A stretch of 64,000 nt of DNA, from contig NW_026570296.1 of assembly GCF_019649055.1 (NCBI RefSeq), forward strand, positions 248,001 to 312,000, read 5' to 3'. Positions within the stretch are counted from its first letter, which is position 1. Each line of letters opens with the position of its first letter. Made by a program: the position numbers and the translations under genes. The notes under the pieces are model-generated. The model saw only the letters and a program-made list of their open reading frames with translations. It did not search any database and was not told the DNA's origin. Below are positions 50,030 to 60,900 of this stretch, in pieces. This DNA comes from Paramacrobiotus metropolitanus. Taxonomy: Eukaryota > Tardigrada > Eutardigrada > Parachela > Macrobiotidae.

Positions 50030-50105
50030 CCGAAGGCGAAAGTCATCAGCCTCGTCACCTCGATCGGACGGGACGAGACTTCCGAGTTCTGACTTTCGCC
50101 TTCGG
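50030..50105. repeat. Perfect 16-bp hairpin arms
   Basis: CCGAAGGCGAAAGTCA at 50030-50045 is exactly complementary to TGACTTTCGCCTTCGG at 50090-50105, with a 44-nt loop. It sits directly before a retrotransposon tail fragment. Confidence 0.7.
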
Positions 50106-50125
50106 TCGGCGACATTTTAAGCAGC

Positions 50126-50221
50126 AGAGTCCGATCGATAGAAATTCAACGGGGAAATGCGGCGTCGGTGATGGGCATGATGGAAGGACTGGATAAGTTG
50201 AACGACTTTTTTCTGTTGTAG
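50126..50221 (+). pseudogene. Retrotransposon ORF2 extreme C-terminus
   Basis: The frame reads RVRSIEIQRGNAASVMGMME then GLDKLNDFFLL and a stop. This closely matches the end of the 4.0-kb copy (LSLEIQRGNAASVLGTMEGA). Only about 30 codons survive. Confidence 0.7.
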
Positions 50222-50423
50222 CTTTACGTGTTTTTGTAGCTTTAAGTGTTTTTTGTTCTTCAACTTGCATTGCGTTTCGATTCGACCAATAAAGTTGATA
50301 CGGAGAACTAACTGCTTAATTATTTTGTCGTCATCCTGCACGGTCGGTTTTATCGGAATCACCTGGGCCTGTAGAAATGGAGCTTACACTTACAGTATTA
50401 GAAGCGGCAGAAGCTAGAGTCGG

Positions 50424-51007
50424 TATGCAATACTGTACAGTGTACACTGTATACTACAAGCCCATCCAACAATTCTTTGACCGCTGTAAGCGCAGCGCAT
50501 ATAAATCGCGCACAGTAATGCAATTACGCATCGTAGTGCAGTGGCAGATATATTTATAAATATTCAACCAACAATAATACATTAGATCACAGTTGATCAC
50601 CGATAAAGCATCATCACAGTTAAAATTATCAGGTTAATCCACAAAACCAAACAGATCGCAGTTAGAATTATCATAGTTAAATTACCAGTAACTACAAAAG
50701 AAACAGATCAGTTTATGAACTACCATTCATGAAACGAAATATGGAACAAAATATCAATACTCAATTCAAGCGCCACCTGCGTGGAAGACCTTCTCATATC
50801 GCACTGGAATAGATTTGTAAAGATTCTGGCAGATTTGTTGCTTATTTACGTTGAATACGCAGACTCATGTGGCGTGATGTGTCGAAGCACATAAAATGGC
50901 TCAAGCCCACGTTTCTTTAAATTCCCGCTTACAGCGGTCAAAGAATTGTTGGATGGGCTTGTACATATATACTGTATACTGTACGCTATACTGTACACTG
51001 TACAGTA
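50424..51007. mobile_element. Foldback element 3
   Basis: The left arm (about 50424-50492) ends ACAAGCCCATCCAACAATTC, TTTGACCGCTGTAAGC and the right arm (about 50929-51007) is its reverse complement with extra CTGTATACTGTAC repeats. About 440 bp without a gene lie between. No target duplication is clear because the outer ends are TGTACAGT-type simple repeats. Confidence 0.65.
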
Positions 51008-51546
51008 TGTTTTTACGGCTTTATAATGGTGTTGATGCAACAATGAAGGCCACGGCTGTGATCAATCGCAGAAATGACCTCGTTCGTTTATTTCCTGTAC
51101 GTGCAATATTTTTTTTCGGTGCTGCTAACGGATTAACAAAATCAGTTTTATTCTTATTGGATGTTTACCGGTATCGGTGTAAAGGCAGCACATTTATTAG
51201 GAATTTTTCAAACCAAACGAACACCTTAGTAAAAATTAACAGGATTTCTTGATCAGCTACCTTTTTGTTCCTAATACGTATATGCGTGTAATTATTATAA
51301 CTTTTAATTGTGCTGTTTTTATTGCTAATTCCCCAATAATTATGACAATCCATCCAAGATGAATAAATGATTGCCATATCAACAATATTAATATACAACG
51401 GCGACAACTACCGCGCAAACCTCCGCCTCGAAAGAAAACCGGACGGACAAATACGTACAGCAACGAGCGCCATGCAACAACAACCAAGCAACATGAACGC
51501 ATTGGCATCTAATCACAGTCTCCAATGATAACAAACACACACTTCT

Positions 51547-53907
51547 CTACCAGGCCGAAAAGGCGTCGCTAGCCTTCTGGTACACGTCCGGATGCGTCAA
51601 CTCTAGCCCCGGCTCCTCGCCTATATGCTGGTCGGGGTCATAGCCGGAAAAGACCTCTGCTTCCACCGGATACGCCGGTTTATAGGTCGTCGTATCGTGC
51701 TCTTCATGTTCTTCGTCGTGTTCATCGCCCGGACTGCTGCCTAATCGGCTGACGGTGTTGACCGAGAGATCCGCCGGGCCCAGGGACCTTCCGGCGGAGG
51801 TGTAGGGGCTCTGGTCATAGCCATGGGCCTGGCCGCCGGCGTACCCGCGTTTCAGGGCCTGCGCGCCCAGATTGCCCATGTTGTATTGGTCAGCGTACGC
51901 AGCCGTGGGTCGGCCCGGCTGGCTGGTGTTGGCGTAGCTCCCGTAAGAGTATGCGCCGCTGCTCGGGAGCCGCTTGAAGTCGGGAACGGCACCGTAGCCC
52001 ACCCGGCAGCAATGGATCCTAATCAACAATTTATTATTTCTGGCCGTCATTCTTATATTTCTTGTGTTTTTAAAAATATGACTACGGTACATTATTACTA
52101 CCGCCGTAATACAGACACCGGTGTGAATATTTAGCAATGCTGACAAGAGGTGGGACTGACAGGACAGGACTAAAAAGGGACAGCAGTACCATTCAATGTG
52201 GTAGTCTTTGGTCCAGACGCTCATCTTCTTAGCTAGTCCGGTGACCACGTAGCCGCTCGCGCAGTATACCAGCATGTGCATCGATGAGTCGTAATATTCT
52301 CCTAAAAATTGGGCGTCAGTGGATTACTTTGACGTTACGCATGAGGACGAACGTTGGCACAGAAATTCTAATACAGTATCTGTGTACAGTGTGATTACGC
52401 ATCACAGTATATAGATACTACGCATTGCGTAATATAGATACGTAATTACGAACAAAATATAAATATGTAGGTATATTTAATTAAGCATGCACATGGACTT
52501 ATGTAACATATAACATGTTTTTATATCGATTCTTGCAATACGGCACGCAAACTTTTGTGTGCACCATAAACGAGTCAAAGACGTCAACCTTATCGTCTAA
52601 CTTATACGCGAAATTAGGCCGTAATATTAAAAAGATTATTATTAATTTCGTATAACGTCGTTGTGTAAACAACTGACCATACTGATCGCGTGTCGGCATG
52701 TAGTAGCAGGACATGTAGTCGATGTAATATCCCTGCGGCGTTTTACAGCACTTATACGGCTGCGCATTATCTAAGAATGGCCGGAAGACGAAGAAGGAGA
52801 TCTCCTCGTCCCAAAACCTGCCGGAAACCGAATAAAAAGAACCGTACTGTAAACACTGACGGTGCGCCGAAACATATGCCCATGAACGTACCGGTGACGA
52901 AGGAGTTAACGGAGGCGTCGTGATACTTGGGACTATAGCAGTGCCACTGGAAGGTGAAGTTCAGCGCCCAACAACTACCACGAGAAAAGAAAACTATACG
53001 GTATTCCTTGCGATCGTTGCACTAATATTTTTACTATGCTTTTATATCTAGAAAATGGGGCGTCGTTATTGCTCACTCGGGATAGTAGGGATACAAGCCG
53101 TTGAGGAAGGGTTTATAGGGAAAGGTGAAACGGCACCATACGGTAACCAATTTCTACAATATTGACAACATGTGGCGTATTCAAAACTGTTACACTGTAC
53201 ACTTGTGCCGGCTAACCTGAAAATCATCCGTAAGATCGCTGCAAAACCAATAAATTGTTACTTCAATCTCCCGCTTTGTAGTTTAACGTACAATACGATC
53301 TGTGACGGTCCTAATTAAACAATATTCCCCATTTGATACACGGTCACTGTGGATCATATTCATTAAAACCATTTGTGTTACTTTCGATCTTCAAAACCGA
53401 GACACCCACCTACCCGATGCCGATAACCGCCTCTCCTGCAAGAAAAATCACCGTTATAATTCTGTATTACGTTTTGTAATTCCTGCGTTATTCCGTTTTA
53501 TTCACAAAACTGAATCCGACTATATCCTCAGAATCAGTACGTGCCAATCAGTACATCAAATTATTGACAGGAGTACATATGTATACAGACAATTAAAAGT
53601 GTGACACGGGTTTAGTCTAACGGATGATTTAAGTACTGACCATCTAAGCACTCTACATTCCACTTCCGGTGCGGATGCGACGGGCCGCGGTGCGCGTGAT
53701 TCGTATTGATATACGTGTCGCCCTATATTAACAAGCATAATATATACAAGAGGACGATGCCCAGATGCGCCGGGAAGAAATTATCAAGCCACTCACAAAT
53801 CCATACGTGACGTATGTCCCGTAGTATCGGTTAGTGGGGAGTACATAAGGAAGACAATTAAGGAAGACGACGATCGCCGCTGTCCAGCAGAAAGATAATC
53901 GCCCCAT
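51547..53907 (-). CDS. Family member B: signal-anchored Cys-rich ectodomain protein
   Basis: Eight exons on the minus strand: 53907-53797, 53722-53637, 53238-53217 (the 22-nt microexon), 53153-53077, 52974-52888, 52817-52678, 52301-52190 and 52018-51547, giving 368 aa. Residues 6-24 form the anchor, followed by NRYYGTYVTYGF. Family Cys motifs are present: VECLDG, VWCRFTFP, CWALNFTFQWHC, YKCCKTPQGYYIDYMSC, VYCASGYVVTGLAKK and IHCCRVGYG. Two oddities need care. Exon 2 ends early and lacks the E-A-V-x-G-x segment. The usual exon 5 donor (52892) leaves exon 6 out of frame, so a donor 4 nt later must be used or the gene is damaged. The tail is Tyr/Gly-rich, then very acidic (DEHDEEHEEHD). It is head to head with C. 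Confidence 0.75.
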
Positions 53908-54497
53908 TATGTCAGCTGTATATATCACTTCCGGTCAGTGCATGCTTCACACCGATAAAACAGGTCAGATAATCGGGAAGGACACAACAGCCAGATGATG
54001 TAATACACAGCTGCCCTTGTACACCACAAACAACACGGCTGTAATTATTGTCGCTGAAAGTTAATTGTACTGCATATCGCTGTAATGCGCAGATTGCGAT
54101 GGCGGCCAGTTCGTTGGCAGCGGCCGGCGCAGTGATGCCCACGAGCTCACAAATGTGCTGCTGACCTTGATTCATGGTTTTCAAGTATACGCAGACGCCG
54201 GCAGAAGTAACAGCCGTCGTATTACGGAAATGCAAGATAATGCCATAATATCCAACAGAGTAAAGTATCGTGTAATTACAACTGTATATACGCGTGTTCG
54301 TATTAATGCTGTACTCTACTGTGAATTAATTTAAGGCGGAACTGGACCAGACTGACGTGCTCCTCGGTTGTATTTTACTTTGAAAGTCCCGCTTGCTTCA
54401 CATTTTCTATTCTTGTGCTTTACTGCGATATAAATTCAATGGTGGATGCAAAGGAGCGGTGATTAATTTCGGTTTCGTATCAATTATTCTCGGGAAG
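53908..54497. promoter_or_regulatory. Shared 590-bp spacer between divergent genes B and C
   Basis: The start codons of B (minus) and C (plus) are 590 bp apart, so both promoters must lie here or overlap. The C side (54261-54400) is conserved in the pseudogene at 48.74-48.92 kb. The B side has an uninterrupted frame of 107 codons (54235-53912, minus) that ends just before the B start. I see no family resemblance in it and treat it as leader sequence. No clear TATA box. Confidence 0.4.
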
Positions 54498-56674
54498 ATG
54501 CGGCGGCGAACGCTGGCCGCTTTCTTACTGGTCGCCTGTGGACTGTTTCTCCTCTTCGACTCAGCTGGAAGCACGTTCGGTCATTACAAAATTTACACGC
54601 CTTACGGAACGGTTGGTACAATTGTACAAACATGGCTAAAATCGATCAAATGGAGCCAAATCTTACGAAGCCTCATTTAATTACTATTATGCCATCTTAA
54701 TTTTTATTTTTCTCTTTATGTGTTCATTGGTAGGGTGACACGATTATGCAGACCTGGGACGCCCATATCGGCGCCAACTACAATCAGCCGGAACGGAAAT
54801 GGATCGTCGAGTGCTTCGATGGGGAAGCGGTTATTGGTATGTCCACATGTACCAGCAATTATAAATACTGATGATCATCAAAAATCACCGGTATTGAGAA
54901 CTAATGCTCTGTTTTTCATGTTATTCTTCGGGACTGATCAGGAGTAATGTAAGTAGCATCCGGTACACAAACACATACACATGTCCGACAACACATGTTC
55001 ATCGTGTGCTGTTTTACAGGGGCAATGGTGATGATTTCACAGTAAGCGACACTTCTCCATCGAATTTATTTATATGCGTATATGAGCTGTACTAAGCTGA
55101 TGAAGAGCTTCATTTTTTATCTGGACAGCGTATATGGTGGGTGTGGTGCAAGTTCATGTTCCCCTATAAACCGCCGTCCCAGGGACTGTATCCCTATTAT
55201 CCCAGGTACTGCTGTATTAATTTATTACTTAATTAAATTTATTTTTTAATATAATTATTTATAAGTTATTTTTTATTAATTTGGTCAAATTTATTTAATA
55301 ATAATAATAATTGTTAATTTGCTCTGCAGCTGCCATGTGCGCAACTTCACCATACAGTTCTTCTGTTATACGGCGCTGCAGCACGAGAAGACCGTCAACA
55401 CCTTCATAACAGGTACATTAATGCACTCTACGTATATAATGACGACAATCTACAGCATTGATTGATTTGTATCATGATTTAATATCATGTACGGTGTGTT
55501 TGTGACTAGGATTTTACGGGAAACAGTGGAATTTTATCATGAGCCGTGCACCGCCGCCACCGCCCGGTGATTTATTAAATCCTTACAAATGCTGCAAGAC
55601 TCCGCCGGGATATTATATCGACTATACGGCATGCTATTACCAGCCAACGCACGACCAGTACTGGGTACTTCCTCCTCACGAATAACAAACACTTCGCTCT
55701 TAATATCTTCATTTGCCATATACAATATATATTTAATAATATATTTTATTTATTTACGTTTATTCATATTTCTCTTCTCTTTTATGCATTTATTGCAATT
55801 TACATAGTATTATGTACATAGTTTTAATTGCATTTTTCATTTCTGCCCACAGAAATGTTCGATCTCCTCATATTCTCCCAAATTAGGCAAATTTAATTGT
55901 AAATTGCGTTTATTAAACTTGAATGTAGTATTGTAAATGAGACCTTGATGTAATTTCTGCCCAATTTTTTTAAATAATGCTAATATTACGAATGCGCTGT
56001 TTCCACAAACAAGGAATAATGTAAGTATTTTCCTAATACATTTTCCATTTATTTATCAATAATTGCCACCTGTCAAGCAATGATTAAAAAAACACGCTGT
56101 ACAGGAATACTACGACACGCCCTCCTACTTTCTCACCTTCTGCGCCACCGGCTACGTGATGACCGGCCTCCCTCGCAAACTGAACCCCTACACCAACCCC
56201 GACTCCCACATCGACTGGATCCAGTGCTGCCGCGTCGGCTTCGGCATCAAACCCATCCAGCCGCCGCCCCGCAGCGACAACACCACCACCTACGCCCCGC
56301 CCACCTACTCCCAGGCCCCCCGTGCCTACGCCTACCCCCCACGGCAACGCGGCGGTCCCATGGCGCATTCCCGCTTTCCCGTCGATCCCGACAGCCTCCT
56401 CGGGGGGCGGGCACTGGACCGGGAGCTGGCCATGAACCCGCAGCTGATGGGGACCAACCTCTATCCTTGGTCTAATGGGGAACCGGAAGGGGAGGTGCCG
56501 GGAGAGCTGGACGTCCCGTATGGGAACACCAGTCAACGGCCGGTGCCGGATAGTGCGTATCTCAGTCAATTAAAGGCGTTTTTCGGTCCGACGGAGGACT
56601 CGGTAACGGCCGGAAGTGCCGCGCAGGACCCGGCGCAACCGCTGGTGAATTACGATCAGGAAGCTATGCGGTGA
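54498..56674 (+). CDS. Family member C: signal-anchored Cys-rich ectodomain protein
   Basis: Seven exons: 54498-54611, 54734-54840, 55020-55041 (22 nt), 55129-55205, 55330-55412, 55510-55664 and 56105-56674, giving 375 aa. MRRRTLAAFLLVACGLFLLF is a short basic tail plus anchor. Family motifs follow: YKIYTPYGT, VECFDGEAVIG, VWCKFMFPYKPP, NFTIQFFC, YKCCKTPPGYYIDYTACYY, FCATGYVMTGLPRK and IQCCRVGFG. The exon 2 donor was placed by phase (ATT GGT AT then GT); a stronger-looking site four bases earlier breaks the frame. Exon 7 covers what takes three exons in A, so two introns are missing. It is strikingly C-rich at third positions. The tail is Pro-rich, then acidic. Confidence 0.85.
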
Positions 56675-57924
56675 CCTTTCGCCGAATACTGGTTATGTTG
56701 TTTTTCAATAAGGCTTTCACGTTGTTTTTCTCTCGTTGTGGAAATGACTCGTTAATAATTGTTGGTGGCATTATGCAGAAACGATAATATATATAAAATG
56801 TACGGTCTGTGATGTTTTCGTATACGCACTGACATTCCAGTGGCGCTTGACAAGGGTATTGCAAATTTAACTAAGATGGTAACTCGATAAAATAATAAAT
56901 AATACCAACATAAAACAACATGTTATAAATAAAAATAAATAAATACATATTCACCGACATAAAAAAATAATGGTTTGTTATAATAAGCGCCATATTATAA
57001 GCGCCATATATGTATTTTTGCTTGTTAAATAGTATAAGCGACGAGCATACCAATCGGCGAGTTTTGAAAATAAATTAGAAAAACGTTTATAAAACAGCGC
57101 GTACATTAATCCAGATAATTCCTGATACACTCACTACACTAATATGTAACGCATCGTATGAAAAGAAAATCGAAATATTTTCTTGAGGAAATGTAGCTTA
57201 TATCAATTAAGTATATAATAAACAGTAATTACATTTAATTTAAATCAAGCAGTTATTGATAATTTGTTCTAGTTGCGGTTCAAATCAGTGCATGAAATCA
57301 TCTATTTAAAACTGGACAATCCGACATATTATTATTTCTAAAAACACATATAGGAGGATTAGGCAATGATAATGAAGGGTGTGGCAGCATGTCAGAAATA
57401 TTACTGCTTAAAAAAGTAGGTCTATCGAAACTATGCATGCATCGCTCAGAATCTCCGGCACGGTACAATGTCGTTTCTACTGCGCCTTTCGGCGCATCCT
57501 TAATTAACCAAGAACCGAAATGATGCTGCCAACGAGAACGACATTGTAGTGTTGTTTTATTGATGTCTGTTGAACAAGCGCGCCGGCATCGGCACACAAG
57601 GTTACCATACAGCTTGCGGAAAAGGGTCACTCGACGCGGCGGTTTATGCAGTAATTGCAATTGGCCAACATGTGTGCATGACGCGGCGCATGCAACAATT
57701 ATGGCCGCAGAATAATACACGTTACATATCACAGATTGTGCTCGTTATTATTCGTATACGGTCATCATTAATACCTTCATAACAATATATTTTTTATTAT
57801 ATCATCCTCATGCAAATTATTCACTCTAATTGTTGTTAATTATTGCACGCATAATCTAATAATGTAAAATAATAATATAATTATTCATATTTTAATCCCG
57901 TCAATATCCGGTCTGGAATTCAGC
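56675..57924. other. Spacer between genes C and D
   Basis: AATAAA-like signals at about 56930 may end gene C. A minus-strand frame of 144 codons (57732-57298) has no family match; its Arg/Cys-rich middle overlaps sequence weakly similar to the gene A upstream region (GCGCGCCGGCATC, GACGCGGCGGTTTA). I treat it as regulatory spacer, but a divergent small gene cannot be excluded. Confidence 0.4.
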
Positions 57925-60900
57925 ATGGGTCCGGTGTGCTGCGGTTGGTGGCGGAGGACGCCGGTTATTATTGTTATTGTTGCGTTATGGGGAATCAGTG
58001 TTGTTGTGGCTGTTAACCGGTACTACGGTACCTATACAGTCTATGGATCGGTGAGTTGTACTACTAATTATTAATAAATAATAATTATTAATTTACATTA
58101 TTGTGAAAATAAATATGTTATTATTACATTGTCATTATTATATACAGAAGTATATGTTGTATATAAATTATTGTTATATTATTATGCCCTGCATAAAACC
58201 AGCTCTGCTATACTTTATACAGGGTGATACGATTATGACCACCTTCCATGCGCACGGCGGCCCCAATCACCCGCACCGGAAGTGGCATATTGAGTGCATG
58301 GACGGGGAAGCAGTCGTGGGAATTGGGTACGAAGCTTTTTATTTCTGCAGTAGTATGTTGTTATCGTGTCTGTTATTATTCATTGTTACGTAGTTAACAT
58401 AATGTAATACTGTCTTAATTTTTTTACCGTATTTTATGAAAAATATTTTATTACGTTGAATGAGGAAGTATACTTTATTTTACAGAGACATCAACGATGA
58501 CTTTCAGGTAGGTAAGCAGCATGCCTTTGCATTTACGCATTTACAGTGCACAAGTACCGGTTTCAGTGGTTCGTACGCAGTCAATCAGAATCTCATGTAC
58601 AAGTACAATATGTACCCTAACACGACAACGTGATGATTAATGTTTCTTTGGCAGAAATTCGTGTACATCTGGTGCAAATTCATGTTCCCTCATAAACCGC
58701 CCACAAACGGCTTATATCCCTTTTATCCCAAGTACGTATACTTCTATGTGTAGGATGTGATCGGTCCACATTCAGTCGTAGATTGAAAAGAACGTATTCT
58801 GTAGCCAAATAATTTGTAATCATTGACGTGAAAACCGTTTATGCATGCAATATCCGGTTGGGGAGTTATGGGAGAAATATAAAGTAATCTAAAAGTCTAG
58901 ACGCAGGGCGGTGTACCGAAAGTCTTGTACTATATCACCCGATTTTCTTTAATTAAGTACTAGATGTAAAATAAGGAGGACAAATCCACGGGCGCGAGCC
59001 CGTGGAAAGGATTTTGGAAAGGAAATTGCCATGGAATTCCATGGAATCCGTGGATTTACGGAAATCCAAATGGATTTCCGTAAATCCAAGGATTTCGTTT
59101 TTTTCGTTGGAATACCATTAATTAGCCATCAATTTACATAAGTTTTAACAAAACACCATTTCAGATATCGCCCGCTGATTAATTACCGCGCATTCATCGC
59201 TTGTAAATGCATTCAAAGCTCTAAACAAAGTAAAGGTACACAGAAGTGACAGAACTATCTGCTTTTCATAAACAGAGGCAGTGGTACTATGTTATTAGAG
59301 CATAGCTAGCAGACCTGGGCAGTTAATTTTAACTATTTAACTTAACGCGAGTTATTTTCGAGTTATTGAGTTATAACTTAACTCTTTAGCGTAACTTGCT
59401 CAGAAGAAAACTTAACTTTAACTTAACTCTCATACAAATACTATGTATTGTCTATGGTACCGTAACTCGCGGTTTAACTCGAAACTCGGTTTTCCTGCAT
59501 AAATAACTTAACTCTTAACGTAACTCGCACGTTCCTGTAACTCCTAACTCTAACTTTGGGTCAAATTTCTATAACTGCCCAGGTCTGATAGCTAGTACAG
59601 ATGCCGCCGGTCTACAGTATATTAGAGATACCTTATAGTGCAGATTCGGAAACTGCAGATAGTTAGCTACTGAACATAGAAACTGAACTTATTTCACAAA
59701 AAAAAATAAATGAAAAGGGTAGTTTCGGCTGCTACGCTAAAACCACGCCTGAAGTTAATAAATTTCGATATGCATGTCTGTTTTCTCCTTAGTTTTAAAA
59801 CAGCAAAACAATACTATACTACCATCTACCAATACTAGTACTCTTACATCATTGATGTAGTGCGGTTAAACTGACACCGGTAACTTGTCTTTGATACTGT
59901 ACGAGTCATGCATGCGTACTCATGTTGCAGTCTGACGTTATCTGATAACTCCGGCGCGTTTTTTCTTTACCGGGCAGTGTCAGAATAGAGACGGCCATTT
60001 TTTAAATAATAAATTTGTAGCTACTCGTTGAAAAATGTTCAGTTTGTAATTTTTTATTCGACATTTCTGTGCGTTTGGAATTCCAAATACAGGGAATCTG
60101 GAATTCCAAGCAAAAATTGGAATTCCACGGATTTCCTCTTTTCCATTTTCCAAATCCGAGCCACTCGCATGGGGCGCGGATTTGGAAATTGGATTCTATC
60201 CGTGGAATTCCATTTTCCGTGGACGGTCGTTCCTTAATGTAAAACTACGTATTGCAGTGAGACATAGCTTACAAAGCACTCTGTATTGCAGCTGTTACGT
60301 GCAGAACTTCACATACCAATACCACTGCTATAATCCCAAATTCCACGATGCCACGGTACACACCTTCGTTACCGGTAATTATACTGAATGAACAAATGCT
60401 GTATTAATTTTGGTATAATTAACCGCAAAACGACGCTCCACCGCTGTTTTAGGGGGAGTTTTGTATATGTATCTGTACTTATACACAAATACATAATGAT
60501 TTTTAACAGGATTCTGGGATAACGACTTCCAGTGGTGGACGTTCCGAGACGTGGTGGACTATCTGCAGCCATACAAGTGCTGCAAGACACCGGCGGGATA
60601 TTATATCGACTATTCCCTGTGCTATTACTTCCCCACGCACGACATCTACGGCGAGTACTACGACAACGTCAACCAGATCATGGTCACCTGCGCCACCGGC
60701 TACGTCATGACCGGCATCGGGAAGAAGCGCGACAAGTGGAACGACGGCCCGATTCCCAACAACGGCATGCATATCGCCTTCATCCAGTGCTGTCGGGTAA
60801 TTGATACTGTAAAATACTATTTGAGTACCATACCTTTTTTCAGTTTTTTGGTTTATCTGGTTTAGGTAAAATAATCGTATTTTTTATTTTATTTTTCAGA

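Noticed and set aside
56084-56569. Long minus-strand open frame (161 codons) opposite the last exon of gene C
   Set aside because: It is the mirror of a C-rich coding exon: Gly/Val runs reflect antisense of Pro/Tyr/Asp codons. It has no family motif or splice support.
57298-57732. 144-codon minus-strand frame upstream of gene D
   Set aside because: Composition changes midway and there is no homology that I recognise. It overlaps the likely promoter of gene D. Kept only as a remark in the spacer entry.
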